In this document: positions 8,811 through 16,357 of the stretch, in pieces
Position numbering within the stretch: the stretch's first letter is position 1
Layout: each line of letters begins with the position of its first letter
Assembly: GCA_023143455.1 (NCBI GenBank)
Contig: JAGLHT010000020.1
Location: 1-34,881, forward strand
Reading direction: 5' to 3'
Source: Desulfobacterales bacterium
Lineage (GTDB): Bacteria; Desulfobacterota; Desulfobacteria; Desulfobacterales; Desulfobacteraceae
DNA length: 34,881 nucleotides
The notes under the pieces: model-generated
The model's input: only the letters and a program-made list of their open reading frames with translations
Told to the model about the DNA's origin: nothing
Databases searched by the model: none
Translations under genes and position numbers: made by a program

Positions 8811-9470
8811 TTACCAGTCTTTTGCATGACGTACGTTACCAAATTCCGAACCCATATATGCCCTTGTAAATGGTGCCATAAACATATGAAAAAACCTGGT
8901 AAAAGGGATCAAAATAAGCATGAGCTCGCCGGATATTACATGGGCAATCAATAAATATTGATAGGCGAAAAATTGATGATAAGCCAAAAACCCAGTAATA
9001 AATGGAAGCGCTGCAATCAGAATAAAAAGAAAATCTGACATCCTTGTTAAAAATTTCACTTCCGGAATAGTAATTCTTCTAATTGCAAAAAATATCAATG
9101 CCAGAATAACAAAAATTGTTAAAATATCAGCAACAGAGTCACTTAAGCTAAACCATGACCACTGCATTGATTCTTCAAAGAGAACAACGTGAGACAGCAA
9201 AAAAATTGGAAGTAAAAAAAGCAATACATGAAAAACATAAGAGACCCCCCAAAAAACCGGCCTTTTCCTTGTGCTAACAGGCAGAAAAGGTGTTAGCCAG
9301 GCAAAAATTGATCTCAAACTATATTTCCATGACATATATGAATAAATAAAATTTTCAGTTTTATTGACAAGCCTGAACATCTTATAAAGCCTGAATATAA
9401 CCCCTAGGAAAAATATCAAAAAGGAGATCCAGACCATGGGTCCCATAATAAAATTAATAAAAGCATGCAT
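8811..9470 (-). CDS. tmcC: Tmc complex cytochrome b subunit C
   Basis: This 219-residue integral membrane protein has about five hydrophobic helices (about 5-25, 70-98, 108-128, 138-160 and 165-195). His residues in the helices (FHVLLF, LSHVVLF, YHQFFAY, AHVISGE, RFFHMF) can ligate haem b, as in NarI/DsrM-like quinone-linked cytochromes. It would carry electrons across the membrane between TmcA and TmcB, with possible quinone exchange. The start has GGAGAAAGGT at normal spacing. It is 11 bases downstream of tmcD. Length and position match TmcC of Desulfovibrio as recalled. Confidence 0.92.
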   Translation of the reverse strand: MHAFINFIMGPMVWISFLIFFLGVIFRLYKMFRLVNKTENFIYSYMSWKYSLRSIFAWLTPFLPVSTRKRPVFWGVSYVFHVLLFLLPIFLLSHVVLFEESMQWSWFSLSDSVADILTIFVILALIFFAIRRITIPEVKFLTRMSDFLFILIAALPFITGFLAYHQFFAYQYLLIAHVISGELMLILIPFTRFFHMFMAPFTRAYMGSEFGNVRHAKDW

Positions 9471-9481
9471 ACCTTTCTCCT

Positions 9482-10738
9482 TTATAGAATATTGTCTAAA
9501 GTAAGTATTTGCCTTGAATAAACGCCATTTTTTAACGCTTTTAAAAGAATCTTGTCACTTTCAGGGCTAATTTTCGGTTCAAAGATCATGTCAAAATGTT
9601 CTTTATAGACTTTGCCATTAACAATCAGCTGATATTTTCCATTTTTTTCCATTCGGGCAGCAAGTATTGTATTATCAGGGCTAATAATCGGGCTCCAAAG
9701 TTTATCAGCCTTGATATTCCATGGTTTTCCGTTAACAGCAACATCCCAGTATCCCTTGTTTTTAAAAACTGCAACTAGAGAATCTCCATTATCTGAATAG
9801 AAAAGGTCTGATATCATGGTGTCGCAGTGAAAATTCCAGATTTTATCATTTTCTGAAACTGTCCATTTCCCAAAAGCATCAGAAACAATAGCTGCTATTT
9901 TACCAGAATCATTATGCACTGTTACTTTCCAAAGCTGGTTATAGTTTTTTTTCCAGAATGGATTGCCATCCTTAAATAATGTCCATTTACCCGCAAGTCT
10001 GACTGGGGCAACCAAAGAGCTGTCTTTTTCTATGAATTGAGGCTGCCACACAAACTGAAAATTCTTATCCCAAAGGTCATTGTTGTTCATCAAAGAATAA
10101 TCAGTACGGTTTTTTCTTATGGAATAGGCAACCTGTTTTCCCTGGCTATCAAAAGAAATATCCCATATGTTCATAAATTTTTCAGGCTGGTTAATCCCGT
10201 TTACAGCAGCAGAAAAAATACCTGCACTAAAGCCTTCAATATCACCCTGACCCATAGGTGTTACTTGCACAATAGCAGCAGACGTACCCTGTTCGCTTAG
10301 AACTACCCCTGATATATTAGCATAAAGATTATCCCATATGGTGTCATTAACAACCATTCCATACTCTCCATCTTTTTGAACAGCAGCTCCAATGAAAGAT
10401 CCTTTAGAAGTAATTTTAAGATCCCAGATATAATCAAACATTGTTTCCCAGGAAGAACCGTTTACGCTAATAGTCCACTCTTCATCGTTTGACACCAGAG
10501 CTACGAGCTTCCCATCCGGTGCAAATCTCATTGACCAGGCTTTTTCATAAGTTTCTTCCCAGGTTTCACCATTCACACAAACACTGAATTCAGCATCATC
10601 AGTATTTACAATGGAAGCTATTTTTTCTCCATCAGGACTTACACAGGGTTCTTCTATCCAGTTAAAGCGCTCTTGCCATTCGTTTATTGGAATTTCTTTT
10701 TTTAAGATCTGCCAATCCCACGTTTTTTCATTTTTCAT
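9482..10738 (-). CDS. tmcD: Tmc complex subunit D, Trp-rich beta-propeller-like protein
   Basis: A 418-residue soluble protein without a signal peptide. It is built from repeats of roughly 45-50 residues with the pattern VNG..W...-(Y)..W-..FxPDGK..A..V (for example VNGETWEETYEKAWSMRFA, then VNGSSWETMFDYIWDLKIT). About seven or eight copies are visible, which suggests a beta-propeller. Trp is unusually frequent. TmcD is known as a tryptophan-rich subunit of the Tmc complex with no assigned catalytic role, and a scaffolding role on the cytoplasmic side is an inference. Gene order here is D-C-B-A, whereas Desulfovibrio is recalled as A-B-C-D. Its start overlaps the upstream receiver gene by 11 bases. 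Confidence 0.85.
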   Translation of the reverse strand: MKNEKTWDWQILKKEIPINEWQERFNWIEEPCVSPDGEKIASIVNTDDAEFSVCVNGETWEETYEKAWSMRFAPDGKLVALVSNDEEWTISVNGSSWETMFDYIWDLKITSKGSFIGAAVQKDGEYGMVVNDTIWDNLYANISGVVLSEQGTSAAIVQVTPMGQGDIEGFSAGIFSAAVNGINQPEKFMNIWDISFDSQGKQVAYSIRKNRTDYSLMNNNDLWDKNFQFVWQPQFIEKDSSLVAPVRLAGKWTLFKDGNPFWKKNYNQLWKVTVHNDSGKIAAIVSDAFGKWTVSENDKIWNFHCDTMISDLFYSDNGDSLVAVFKNKGYWDVAVNGKPWNIKADKLWSPIISPDNTILAARMEKNGKYQLIVNGKVYKEHFDMIFEPKISPESDKILLKALKNGVYSRQILTLDNIL

Positions 10739-11147
10739 TGTGTGTCTCCGGTTTGATCTTTAGTAAATATTTCTCATTAATTTCAGAAATAATATGATCA
10801 AGGGATTCTACGCTAATTGGTTTTTCTAAAAACGCATCAACCCCAGCCATTGATATTTCATTTTTAAGCTCATCGGTTACAATAGTTGCCATCAGGATTC
10901 TTGCTATTCCAGGTTTTTGAATAGCCACTTTTTTCAGAAAAGTTAAACCATCCATATCAGGCAGAAAATAATCTGCAATAACAACATCAATATCCTGGTA
11001 TTTAAGAGAATTTAGACCCTCAGATGCGGATTTGAAGATCAAAAACCTTAGCTGTCCATTATCAAAGAATGTACTTAATGATTCTCTGACATATTTGTCA
11101 CTATCAATGAGCATGACCTGAAATGATTTTGCTTGTTTTTTTCCCAT
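10728..11147 (-). CDS. Single-domain response regulator, first gene of the tmc operon
   Basis: A 139-residue receiver protein with D15 and D17 (LIDSDKY, so one of the usual adjacent acidic pair is shifted), phospho-acceptor D59 in VIADYFLPD, TIVTDE in the switch region, and LEKPIS with the conserved Lys. There is no output domain. An AGGTAGG Shine-Dalgarno precedes the ATG. It is the first gene after the sigma54-type promoter at 11190-11205, with an untranslated leader of only about 30 bases. Its overlap with tmcD makes it part of the same transcript. Confidence 0.9.
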   Translation of the reverse strand: MGKKQAKSFQVMLIDSDKYVRESLSTFFDNGQLRFLIFKSASEGLNSLKYQDIDVVIADYFLPDMDGLTFLKKVAIQKPGIARILMATIVTDELKNEISMAGVDAFLEKPISVESLDHIISEINEKYLLKIKPETHNEK

Positions 11148-11189
11148 AACCTACCTATCAAAATTAGTTACATGTCTAAAAACAATTAG

Positions 11190-11205
11190 AGCATTAAGCA
11201 TGCCA
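11190..11205 (-). promoter_or_regulatory. Sigma54 (-24/-12) promoter of the tmc operon
   Basis: The minus strand reads TGGCATGCTTAATGCT, matching the RpoN consensus TGGCACG-N4-TTGCW at all but two positions, with the critical GG-N10-GC spacing exact. The predicted transcription start is near 11179, about 30 bases before the first start codon. The gene immediately upstream on the same strand encodes a sigma54 activator, which strengthens the call. Confidence 0.75.
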
Positions 11206-11300
11206 ACTATAACAGTGGGGTGATTTGGCTTAAGTTACAGATAGTTATAAAAAAAGAGGTTTTTTAATTTTATTTAAACTTGAAATATTACAAAAATAAA

Positions 11301-11334
11301 TTAGAAGATTTAAGAAAATTAGAAATATTTAGAA
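11301..11334 (-). promoter_or_regulatory. Candidate enhancer (activator binding) repeats
   Basis: Three plus-strand copies of TTAGAA lie at 11301, 11319 and 11329, roughly 95-130 bases upstream of the -24 element. That is where upstream activating sequences for NtrC-type proteins usually sit. The repeats are short and AT-rich, so chance is a real alternative. The rest of the 11206-11300 stretch shows only AT-rich sequence. Confidence 0.35.
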
Positions 11335-11348
11335 GGGTTAAGTAGATG

Positions 11349-12743
11349 TTATATTATTTTATTAAGTTTTTTCCATTTGTATCGAAATGTATGGTGATTC
11401 ATACTAAGCATTCTGGCAGCCTTGCTTTCGTTTTCCTGGCAAAGTTTTAAGGCGTGTGCCATATATTTTTTTTCAATGCTTTGCAGTAATTGGCCAAGAT
11501 GAATTCCATTATCTGGTATAATACAAGTTTGCTCTTCAAAAGGGACTGGTTCTATTGGTTGCACATCAATTGGCTTCTGATAAAGTCCAAGGTCTTCTTT
11601 TGTAAGCACATCGCTTCTTGCAATAAGAGAGGCTCTCTCAATAATATTTTTCAGCTCTCTGACATTCCCAGTAAATTTATGTGATAGCAACAAAACTTGG
11701 GCGTCCTTAGAAATTTCTTTCAAGTTTTTTTCAAATTTTTTATTGAACTCATATAAAAAATACTTAGTCAAAGGCAGAATATCATCTCTTCTTTCATTTA
11801 AGGAAGGAATTTTTGCTTTTACAACACATAGTCTGAAGAATAGATCCTTTCTGAAAAGTTCCTTATCCATAAGTTCTTCCAGATTTTTATTTGTTGCAGA
11901 GACAACCCTTACGTTTACTTTATATTTCGTAGTGCCACCAACCTTGAAAAATTCACCGCTTTCAAGAAATCTTAAAAGTTTGGCCTGGCCTTGAAGGCTT
12001 AAGTCTGCCACTTCATCAAGAAAAAGAGTGCCATTATCAGCTTCTTCAATAAAACCCCTTTTACCCTGTTTTTTAGCACCTGAAAAGGCTCCTTCCTCAT
12101 ACCCGAATAATTCACTCTCTATTAATTCATTAGGAAAGGCAGAGCAATTAATAGCGATAAAAGGTCCTTGGAACACAGGACTTCTGAAATGAATAGCTTT
12201 TGCTATCAACTCTTTTCCCGTTCCGGTTTCTCCTAATATCATTATAGGTGTGTCTGGACTTTTTGCCACAATATTGACAAAATCCATGACATCTTCAATG
12301 TTTTTGCTCTTACCTATAAAACAGGGTTGATTATCTTTCAGGTATTTCTCCTGAAGAATTTTAACCTCTTTTCTCAAAGTAATTGAGGAAAGAGCTTTTT
12401 TTATGGTTATCTCAAGGATGTCAGGATTCATTGGTTTAATGATAAAATCAAAAGCCCCTATTTTCATTGATTGAATAACCATATTGATGTCTTCAAATGC
12501 AGTTATCATAATCACCGGGAGATCAGGTCGCTTCTTTTTCATAATATTCAAAGCATCAATCCCGTTCATGGCTGGCAAGCCAATATCCATTAAAACCAAA
12601 TCAGGCGCAATGTTTTCCAAACCAGCTAAAAATGATTCTGCATCAACGAAACAAGAAATGTCATATTCATCCGACAGGATCAACTCAAGACCGTCACGAA
12701 TAATTTCTTCATCATCAACAATGCAGATTGAGTACCTTACCAT
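11349..12743 (-). CDS. Sigma54-dependent response regulator (NtrC family)
   Basis: The 464-residue protein has an N-terminal receiver (D10-D11-E12, phospho-acceptor D53 in LMDIGLPAM, MITAFED, IKPMN). The central AAA+ domain is about 140-380, with Walker A GETGTGKE, Walker B GTLFLDEVA, and a GAFSGA loop, the functional variant of GAFTGA used to contact sigma54. A C-terminal Fis-type HTH (ESKAARMLSMNHHTFRYKW) binds DNA. It overlaps its upstream kinase by 7 bases, so the two form a cognate pair. The sigma54 promoter 140 bases downstream of its stop is the obvious target, making this the probable activator of the tmc operon. That regulatory link is inference from position. Confidence 0.94.
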   Translation of the reverse strand: MVRYSICIVDDEEIIRDGLELILSDEYDISCFVDAESFLAGLENIAPDLVLMDIGLPAMNGIDALNIMKKKRPDLPVIMITAFEDINMVIQSMKIGAFDFIIKPMNPDILEITIKKALSSITLRKEVKILQEKYLKDNQPCFIGKSKNIEDVMDFVNIVAKSPDTPIMILGETGTGKELIAKAIHFRSPVFQGPFIAINCSAFPNELIESELFGYEEGAFSGAKKQGKRGFIEEADNGTLFLDEVADLSLQGQAKLLRFLESGEFFKVGGTTKYKVNVRVVSATNKNLEELMDKELFRKDLFFRLCVVKAKIPSLNERRDDILPLTKYFLYEFNKKFEKNLKEISKDAQVLLLSHKFTGNVRELKNIIERASLIARSDVLTKEDLGLYQKPIDVQPIEPVPFEEQTCIIPDNGIHLGQLLQSIEKKYMAHALKLCQENESKAARMLSMNHHTFRYKWKKLNKII

Positions 12744-14380
12744 GTTTTTTTCTCATCTCGTTTGAGGGGCAACTCAATAATAAACTGAGCCCCTTTACTT
12801 TTGCCGGAATTAAATCTTAAAGACCCACCATGATCAGTAATGATTCTATGGCAGATACTAAGACCTATTCCTGAACTCTTTATTTTTGTTGTATAAAAAG
12901 GATCAAATATTTTTGACTGGCTTGACATGGGTATGCCGGGACCTGAGTCCTTTATTGATATGGCAATACAGTCGTTTTTTTTATAAGTTAACAATTCTAT
13001 TGTTTTTTCGCCGTCATATTCTTTCATGGCCTCGGCTGCATTGGTAATAAGGTTTAAGACAACCTGCTCAATTAAGTGAGGTTCGTTCCAGCATTCCGGA
13101 ATAGTTGGATCCAAATTTTTTATAAATTTTATTCCATTTTTCCTTAGTGAAATAGATGTCAGCTTGGTAACTTCATCTATATTTTGATTAATATTTGTCA
13201 TTATAAACTGGGGGTTTCCAGGCTTTGAAAAATCCATTACTCTTTTAATTATGGATTCTATTTTGTTGGATGCCAACTCTACCTTTTCAATTATCGAGAA
13301 AACATTCTCAATATCTCCCATGTTTTTATATATTTTTTTTAATGCTTTCAGGTAAATATAAATACCTGACAAAGGATTCCTTATTTCATGGGCAATTCCA
13401 GCTGTTACCCGACCAAGAGATGTCATTTTATCCTGAATTCTTAAAAAATTTTCAACCTCCTTAGAGTCTGTAATATCCATGACATTGGTTAAGATAGATT
13501 CAATACCCATATAATCAATTTTCCGTCCACTGATTAATGCCCATCTAACCTGGGATTCATCTTTTTCCACCTCTTCAGGATAATATCTGAAATCTGTATC
13601 AATATGTTTTATTTTATTATTACTTAAGTCTTTATAAATGTTTTTTATGCGCTTTTGATCATCAGAATAGATATTTTCAAAATTAGGCGGTTCAAATGCC
13701 TTTGTGATAAGGCGATGGACATTTCTTAAACCTGGATTCATGTAAACTTTTTTATCGTTCTGAATAATAGAAATGCAATTTAAAGAATTTTCAATTAAGG
13801 TCTTAAATCGTATTTTACTTTCCTCTTGTTCTTTTTCTGCTATTTTCCTTTTTTCTTCTAAACCAATTCTGTATAGACCGAAAGCAATATCATCTGAAAT
13901 TTCTTTAACAATACTTTTTTCAGTTTTATCAAGACTGAGCTCCTGAGGGATTGACAGTACCATAAACCCATAGTTCTTTCCTTCATGAGTAAGCCTTACT
14001 GACATGGATCCTCTACCAGAATAGTTTTTTGAAAGTATGCATTCAGAGCATTCTTTGACAGGCTCTGCCACGGAAAAAACGTTTTTTGATTCAAAAGTCT
14101 TTTGAATGCACCGCGCAAACTCTCCCTTTTTTAGTCTGCTTCGCATTTTATCAAAGTGGTTTTCAAATCCTGACTCAGCGATCATCAGGACATTTTTATC
14201 TTCATCTACCAACCCGATCCAGGCATTATAGTAGCCTCTTTTTTCAACTAAAATACTGCATATACCGTTTATAAGTTCTTGTTTGTTGTTTTGAGTTATA
14301 AGAAGTCTGCCAACCTCTCTAAATACTCTTAATACAAGATTTAAATGCTTGATTTTTTTTATTTCATAGTCATTGCTCAC
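12737..14380 (-). CDS. Cytoplasmic GAF-PAS histidine kinase
   Basis: A 547-residue kinase with no membrane segment. A GAF-like domain (about 20-180) contains a Cys group around VKECSECILSKNYS. A PAS domain (about 190-310) follows, then HisKA (GIAHEIRNPLSGI) and HATPase (N-box LNLITNAAEAM, DSGPGIP, SSGIGLSICHRII). The start is a GTG at 14380 with GGAG seven bases upstream. An in-frame ATG start is not near. The partner is the overlapping NtrC-type regulator. Ligands are unknown, though the GAF cysteines could hold a metal or Fe-S centre. The upstream 178-base gap is AT-rich and shows no clear promoter. Confidence 0.93.
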   Translation of the reverse strand: MSNDYEIKKIKHLNLVLRVFREVGRLLITQNNKQELINGICSILVEKRGYYNAWIGLVDEDKNVLMIAESGFENHFDKMRSRLKKGEFARCIQKTFESKNVFSVAEPVKECSECILSKNYSGRGSMSVRLTHEGKNYGFMVLSIPQELSLDKTEKSIVKEISDDIAFGLYRIGLEEKRKIAEKEQEESKIRFKTLIENSLNCISIIQNDKKVYMNPGLRNVHRLITKAFEPPNFENIYSDDQKRIKNIYKDLSNNKIKHIDTDFRYYPEEVEKDESQVRWALISGRKIDYMGIESILTNVMDITDSKEVENFLRIQDKMTSLGRVTAGIAHEIRNPLSGIYIYLKALKKIYKNMGDIENVFSIIEKVELASNKIESIIKRVMDFSKPGNPQFIMTNINQNIDEVTKLTSISLRKNGIKFIKNLDPTIPECWNEPHLIEQVVLNLITNAAEAMKEYDGEKTIELLTYKKNDCIAISIKDSGPGIPMSSQSKIFDPFYTTKIKSSGIGLSICHRIITDHGGSLRFNSGKSKGAQFIIELPLKRDEKKTW

Positions 14381-14558
14381 GAGCTACTCCAAGACATATC
14401 AATTTTCATTATTTTTTACTATAAAGTTTTTTCATATAATAACAAGAAAAACCTATCAAGAACATAGGAAATAACCAAATCAATAATAGGATGAATTTTT
14501 ATTTAGCTTTTCGATCCTTAATAAGAAAAAAAAGAATTAATAGTTCTGTCAAAGCTCC

Positions 14559-15266
14559 TTATTTTCTATAATAAATTGGAAGTCTATCTAACTCTTCTTT
14601 ATGGGATTTCCATTGGGGCATATATTTCTCGATATGAGCTTTGAAATTTCGATTATGATACCGCTCAATCAGATGTAGCAATTCATGCAGAATTACGTAT
14701 TCTAAACAGACAATCGGTTTCTTAGCTAACTCAAGGTTGATCCAAATACGTTTATCTTTAATATTACATGAGCCCCATCGGGTTTTCATATGTTTAATAC
14801 GCCAATTATTTACTTTTACGCCTATTTGTTTTTCATATTTTTCAATTATTGAAGGTATCTTTTTTTTAAGTTCTGACCTATACCATTCATTCATTATGCT
14901 TTGTCGCTTCTCTGTTGTAGTATTTGGCCGTACAAATAAACTAATATAGGTTTTGTTTTTTAAAACCACTTCTGGAACTGCATTATGCTCAACCACATCC
15001 AACAAGTATGGTTGCCCAAAAAAATAGTGTGTTTCGCGAGAAATAAAATATCGATCTATTGCTCTTTTTTGTTCTTTAATTTTTTGTCGGTGATTCTTTA
15101 TCCAAGACAGTTTTGAGATTGCAAACAGACGAGCTGTCTCGTCATTAATATGAAGAGGCACTGAAATGCGCACCCTGCCCCCAGGTGGGTATACAGCCAA
15201 ACGCATATTTTTAATATCCTTGCGGATTACGTCGATTAATATATTGCTTATCTTAATTTGATGCAT
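14559..15266 (-). CDS. YgjP-like (M48-type) metallopeptidase
   Basis: This 235-residue protein carries the zinc motif HELLHLIERYHNRNF near residues 190-205. The preceding region KHMKTRWGSCN is typical of the YgjP/COG1451 family (usually annotated as M48 or SprT-like metallopeptidase). Length is normal for the family. There is no signal peptide, so it is cytoplasmic. It stands alone, divergent from the LytTR gene. The family often neighbours type I restriction genes, but none are visible here. Substrate is unknown. Confidence 0.88.
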   Translation of the reverse strand: MHQIKISNILIDVIRKDIKNMRLAVYPPGGRVRISVPLHINDETARLFAISKLSWIKNHRQKIKEQKRAIDRYFISRETHYFFGQPYLLDVVEHNAVPEVVLKNKTYISLFVRPNTTTEKRQSIMNEWYRSELKKKIPSIIEKYEKQIGVKVNNWRIKHMKTRWGSCNIKDKRIWINLELAKKPIVCLEYVILHELLHLIERYHNRNFKAHIEKYMPQWKSHKEELDRLPIYYRK

Positions 15267-15316
15267 TTTAATTACCTATTTTTTATTTTAGCTTGTAATT
15301 ATTTTGTATACTTCTA

Positions 15317-15345
15317 TTGACATTAAAATCAAGTTTCCATAACCT
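15317..15345 (+). promoter_or_regulatory. Sigma70-type promoter for the LytTR regulator
   Basis: TTGACA at 15317-15322, then a 17-base spacer and TAACCT at 15340-15345. The -35 is perfect and the -10 keeps the key T, A and final T. The start codon is about 60 bases downstream of the expected transcription start. Confidence 0.5.
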
Positions 15346-15408
15346 TTTTATATTAAAGATTCAAAAAAATGACCCCCAGAGGAACAAAGGTTACGCTTGA
15401 GGTGCCAA

Positions 15409-16179
15409 ATGTCTAAAGTAACGGCCATTGTCGCAGATGCTGAAAAACTGTCATTAGAACATATAAAAACAAAACTCGATGAAAACTGGCCTGATATTGT
15501 TATATCCGGCACAGCCTCAAACGGGTATGATGCCCTTAAGCTTATCGAAAAACTTCAACCTGACATTGCATTTCTTGATGTAAAACTGCCAGGCCTGTCA
15601 GGAATAGAAGTTGCCCAAAAAATCTTGAATACCTGTAAAATAGTCTTTATTACCGTCTTTGATAATTATGCTGTCAATGCCTTTGAAAATGAAGCGATTG
15701 ATTACATAATCAAACCTGTTTCAACAAAACGACTCATTAAAACCATTGAACGCATTAAGCTCCAATTAAGCCAAAATTTTATCCAAAGCAATTTACCACT
15801 GATCTATGAAAAGGTACAGGCAAATATGTCTGGCTTGGAGCAGGTTCTGCCCAAATACCTGACATGGATAAAGGCTGCGGTAAAAGGGTCTGTCAGGATT
15901 ATCCCGGTGGATCAGATCCATTATTTTCAATCGAGTAATAAATACACCATGGTAATTACGGAAGAAATGGAGGCTCAGATCAAAAAATCCATCCCTCAAC
16001 TTGCAAATGAGCTGGACCCGGATATGTTCTTTCAAATTCATAGGACAACCATTGTCAATGCCAGCTTTATAGAGAAGGTATCCACATCCCCAACTAAAAG
16101 AACGCTTTTAAAATTAAAGGGCCGTCCTGAGATTCATACTGTCTCCAGAAAGTTTGAATCTGTTTTTAAACAAATGTAA
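15409..16179 (+). CDS. LytTR-family response regulator
   Basis: The 256-residue product has an N-terminal receiver (D10, phospho-acceptor D57 in AFLDVKLPG, FITVFD, IKPVS) and a C-terminal LytTR DNA-binding domain (about 150-252; hallmarks VDQIHYFQSSNKYT, FFQIHRTTIVN). The frame extends to a TTG at 15397, but the ATG at 15409 has GAGGTG at the right distance. No LytS-type kinase is in the window. The next gene on the strand, a nucleotidyl cyclase, is 178 bases away and may be a separate unit. That gap is AT-rich and I see no clear element in it. Confidence 0.93.
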   Translation: MSKVTAIVADAEKLSLEHIKTKLDENWPDIVISGTASNGYDALKLIEKLQPDIAFLDVKLPGLSGIEVAQKILNTCKIVFITVFDNYAVNAFENEAIDYIIKPVSTKRLIKTIERIKLQLSQNFIQSNLPLIYEKVQANMSGLEQVLPKYLTWIKAAVKGSVRIIPVDQIHYFQSSNKYTMVITEEMEAQIKKSIPQLANELDPDMFFQIHRTTIVNASFIEKVSTSPTKRTLLKLKGRPEIHTVSRKFESVFKQM

Positions 16180-16357
16180 TTTTATACGTTTCCCTAATAT
16201 CTGTACTCTTTCTATTGTATTCCTTGATATTCTCTATTAATCCTGCTTTCTTAATTGAAAATTACAAATTATGATTTATATTTACTTTTGAAAACAAATT
16301 ATGTCATAAAGAGTATTAAGTTAGCATTTTAATGATCGATTCAACCAAGAGAGTTTA

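Noticed and set aside
7045-10738. Hmc or Dsr/Qrc complex instead of Tmc
   Set aside because: The cytochrome has only four haems, the set is just four subunits including the Trp-rich repeat protein, and no DsrJ/P/O or high-molecular-weight cytochrome is present.
11249-11266. A6-GAGG-T6 hairpin as a terminator after the NtrC-type gene
   Set aside because: The stem is only A-T pairs with no GC core, so it would not be stable enough to call.
14452-14468. CCTAT/ATAGG inverted repeat upstream of the GAF-PAS kinase
   Set aside because: Only five base pairs per arm in AT-rich DNA; expected by chance.
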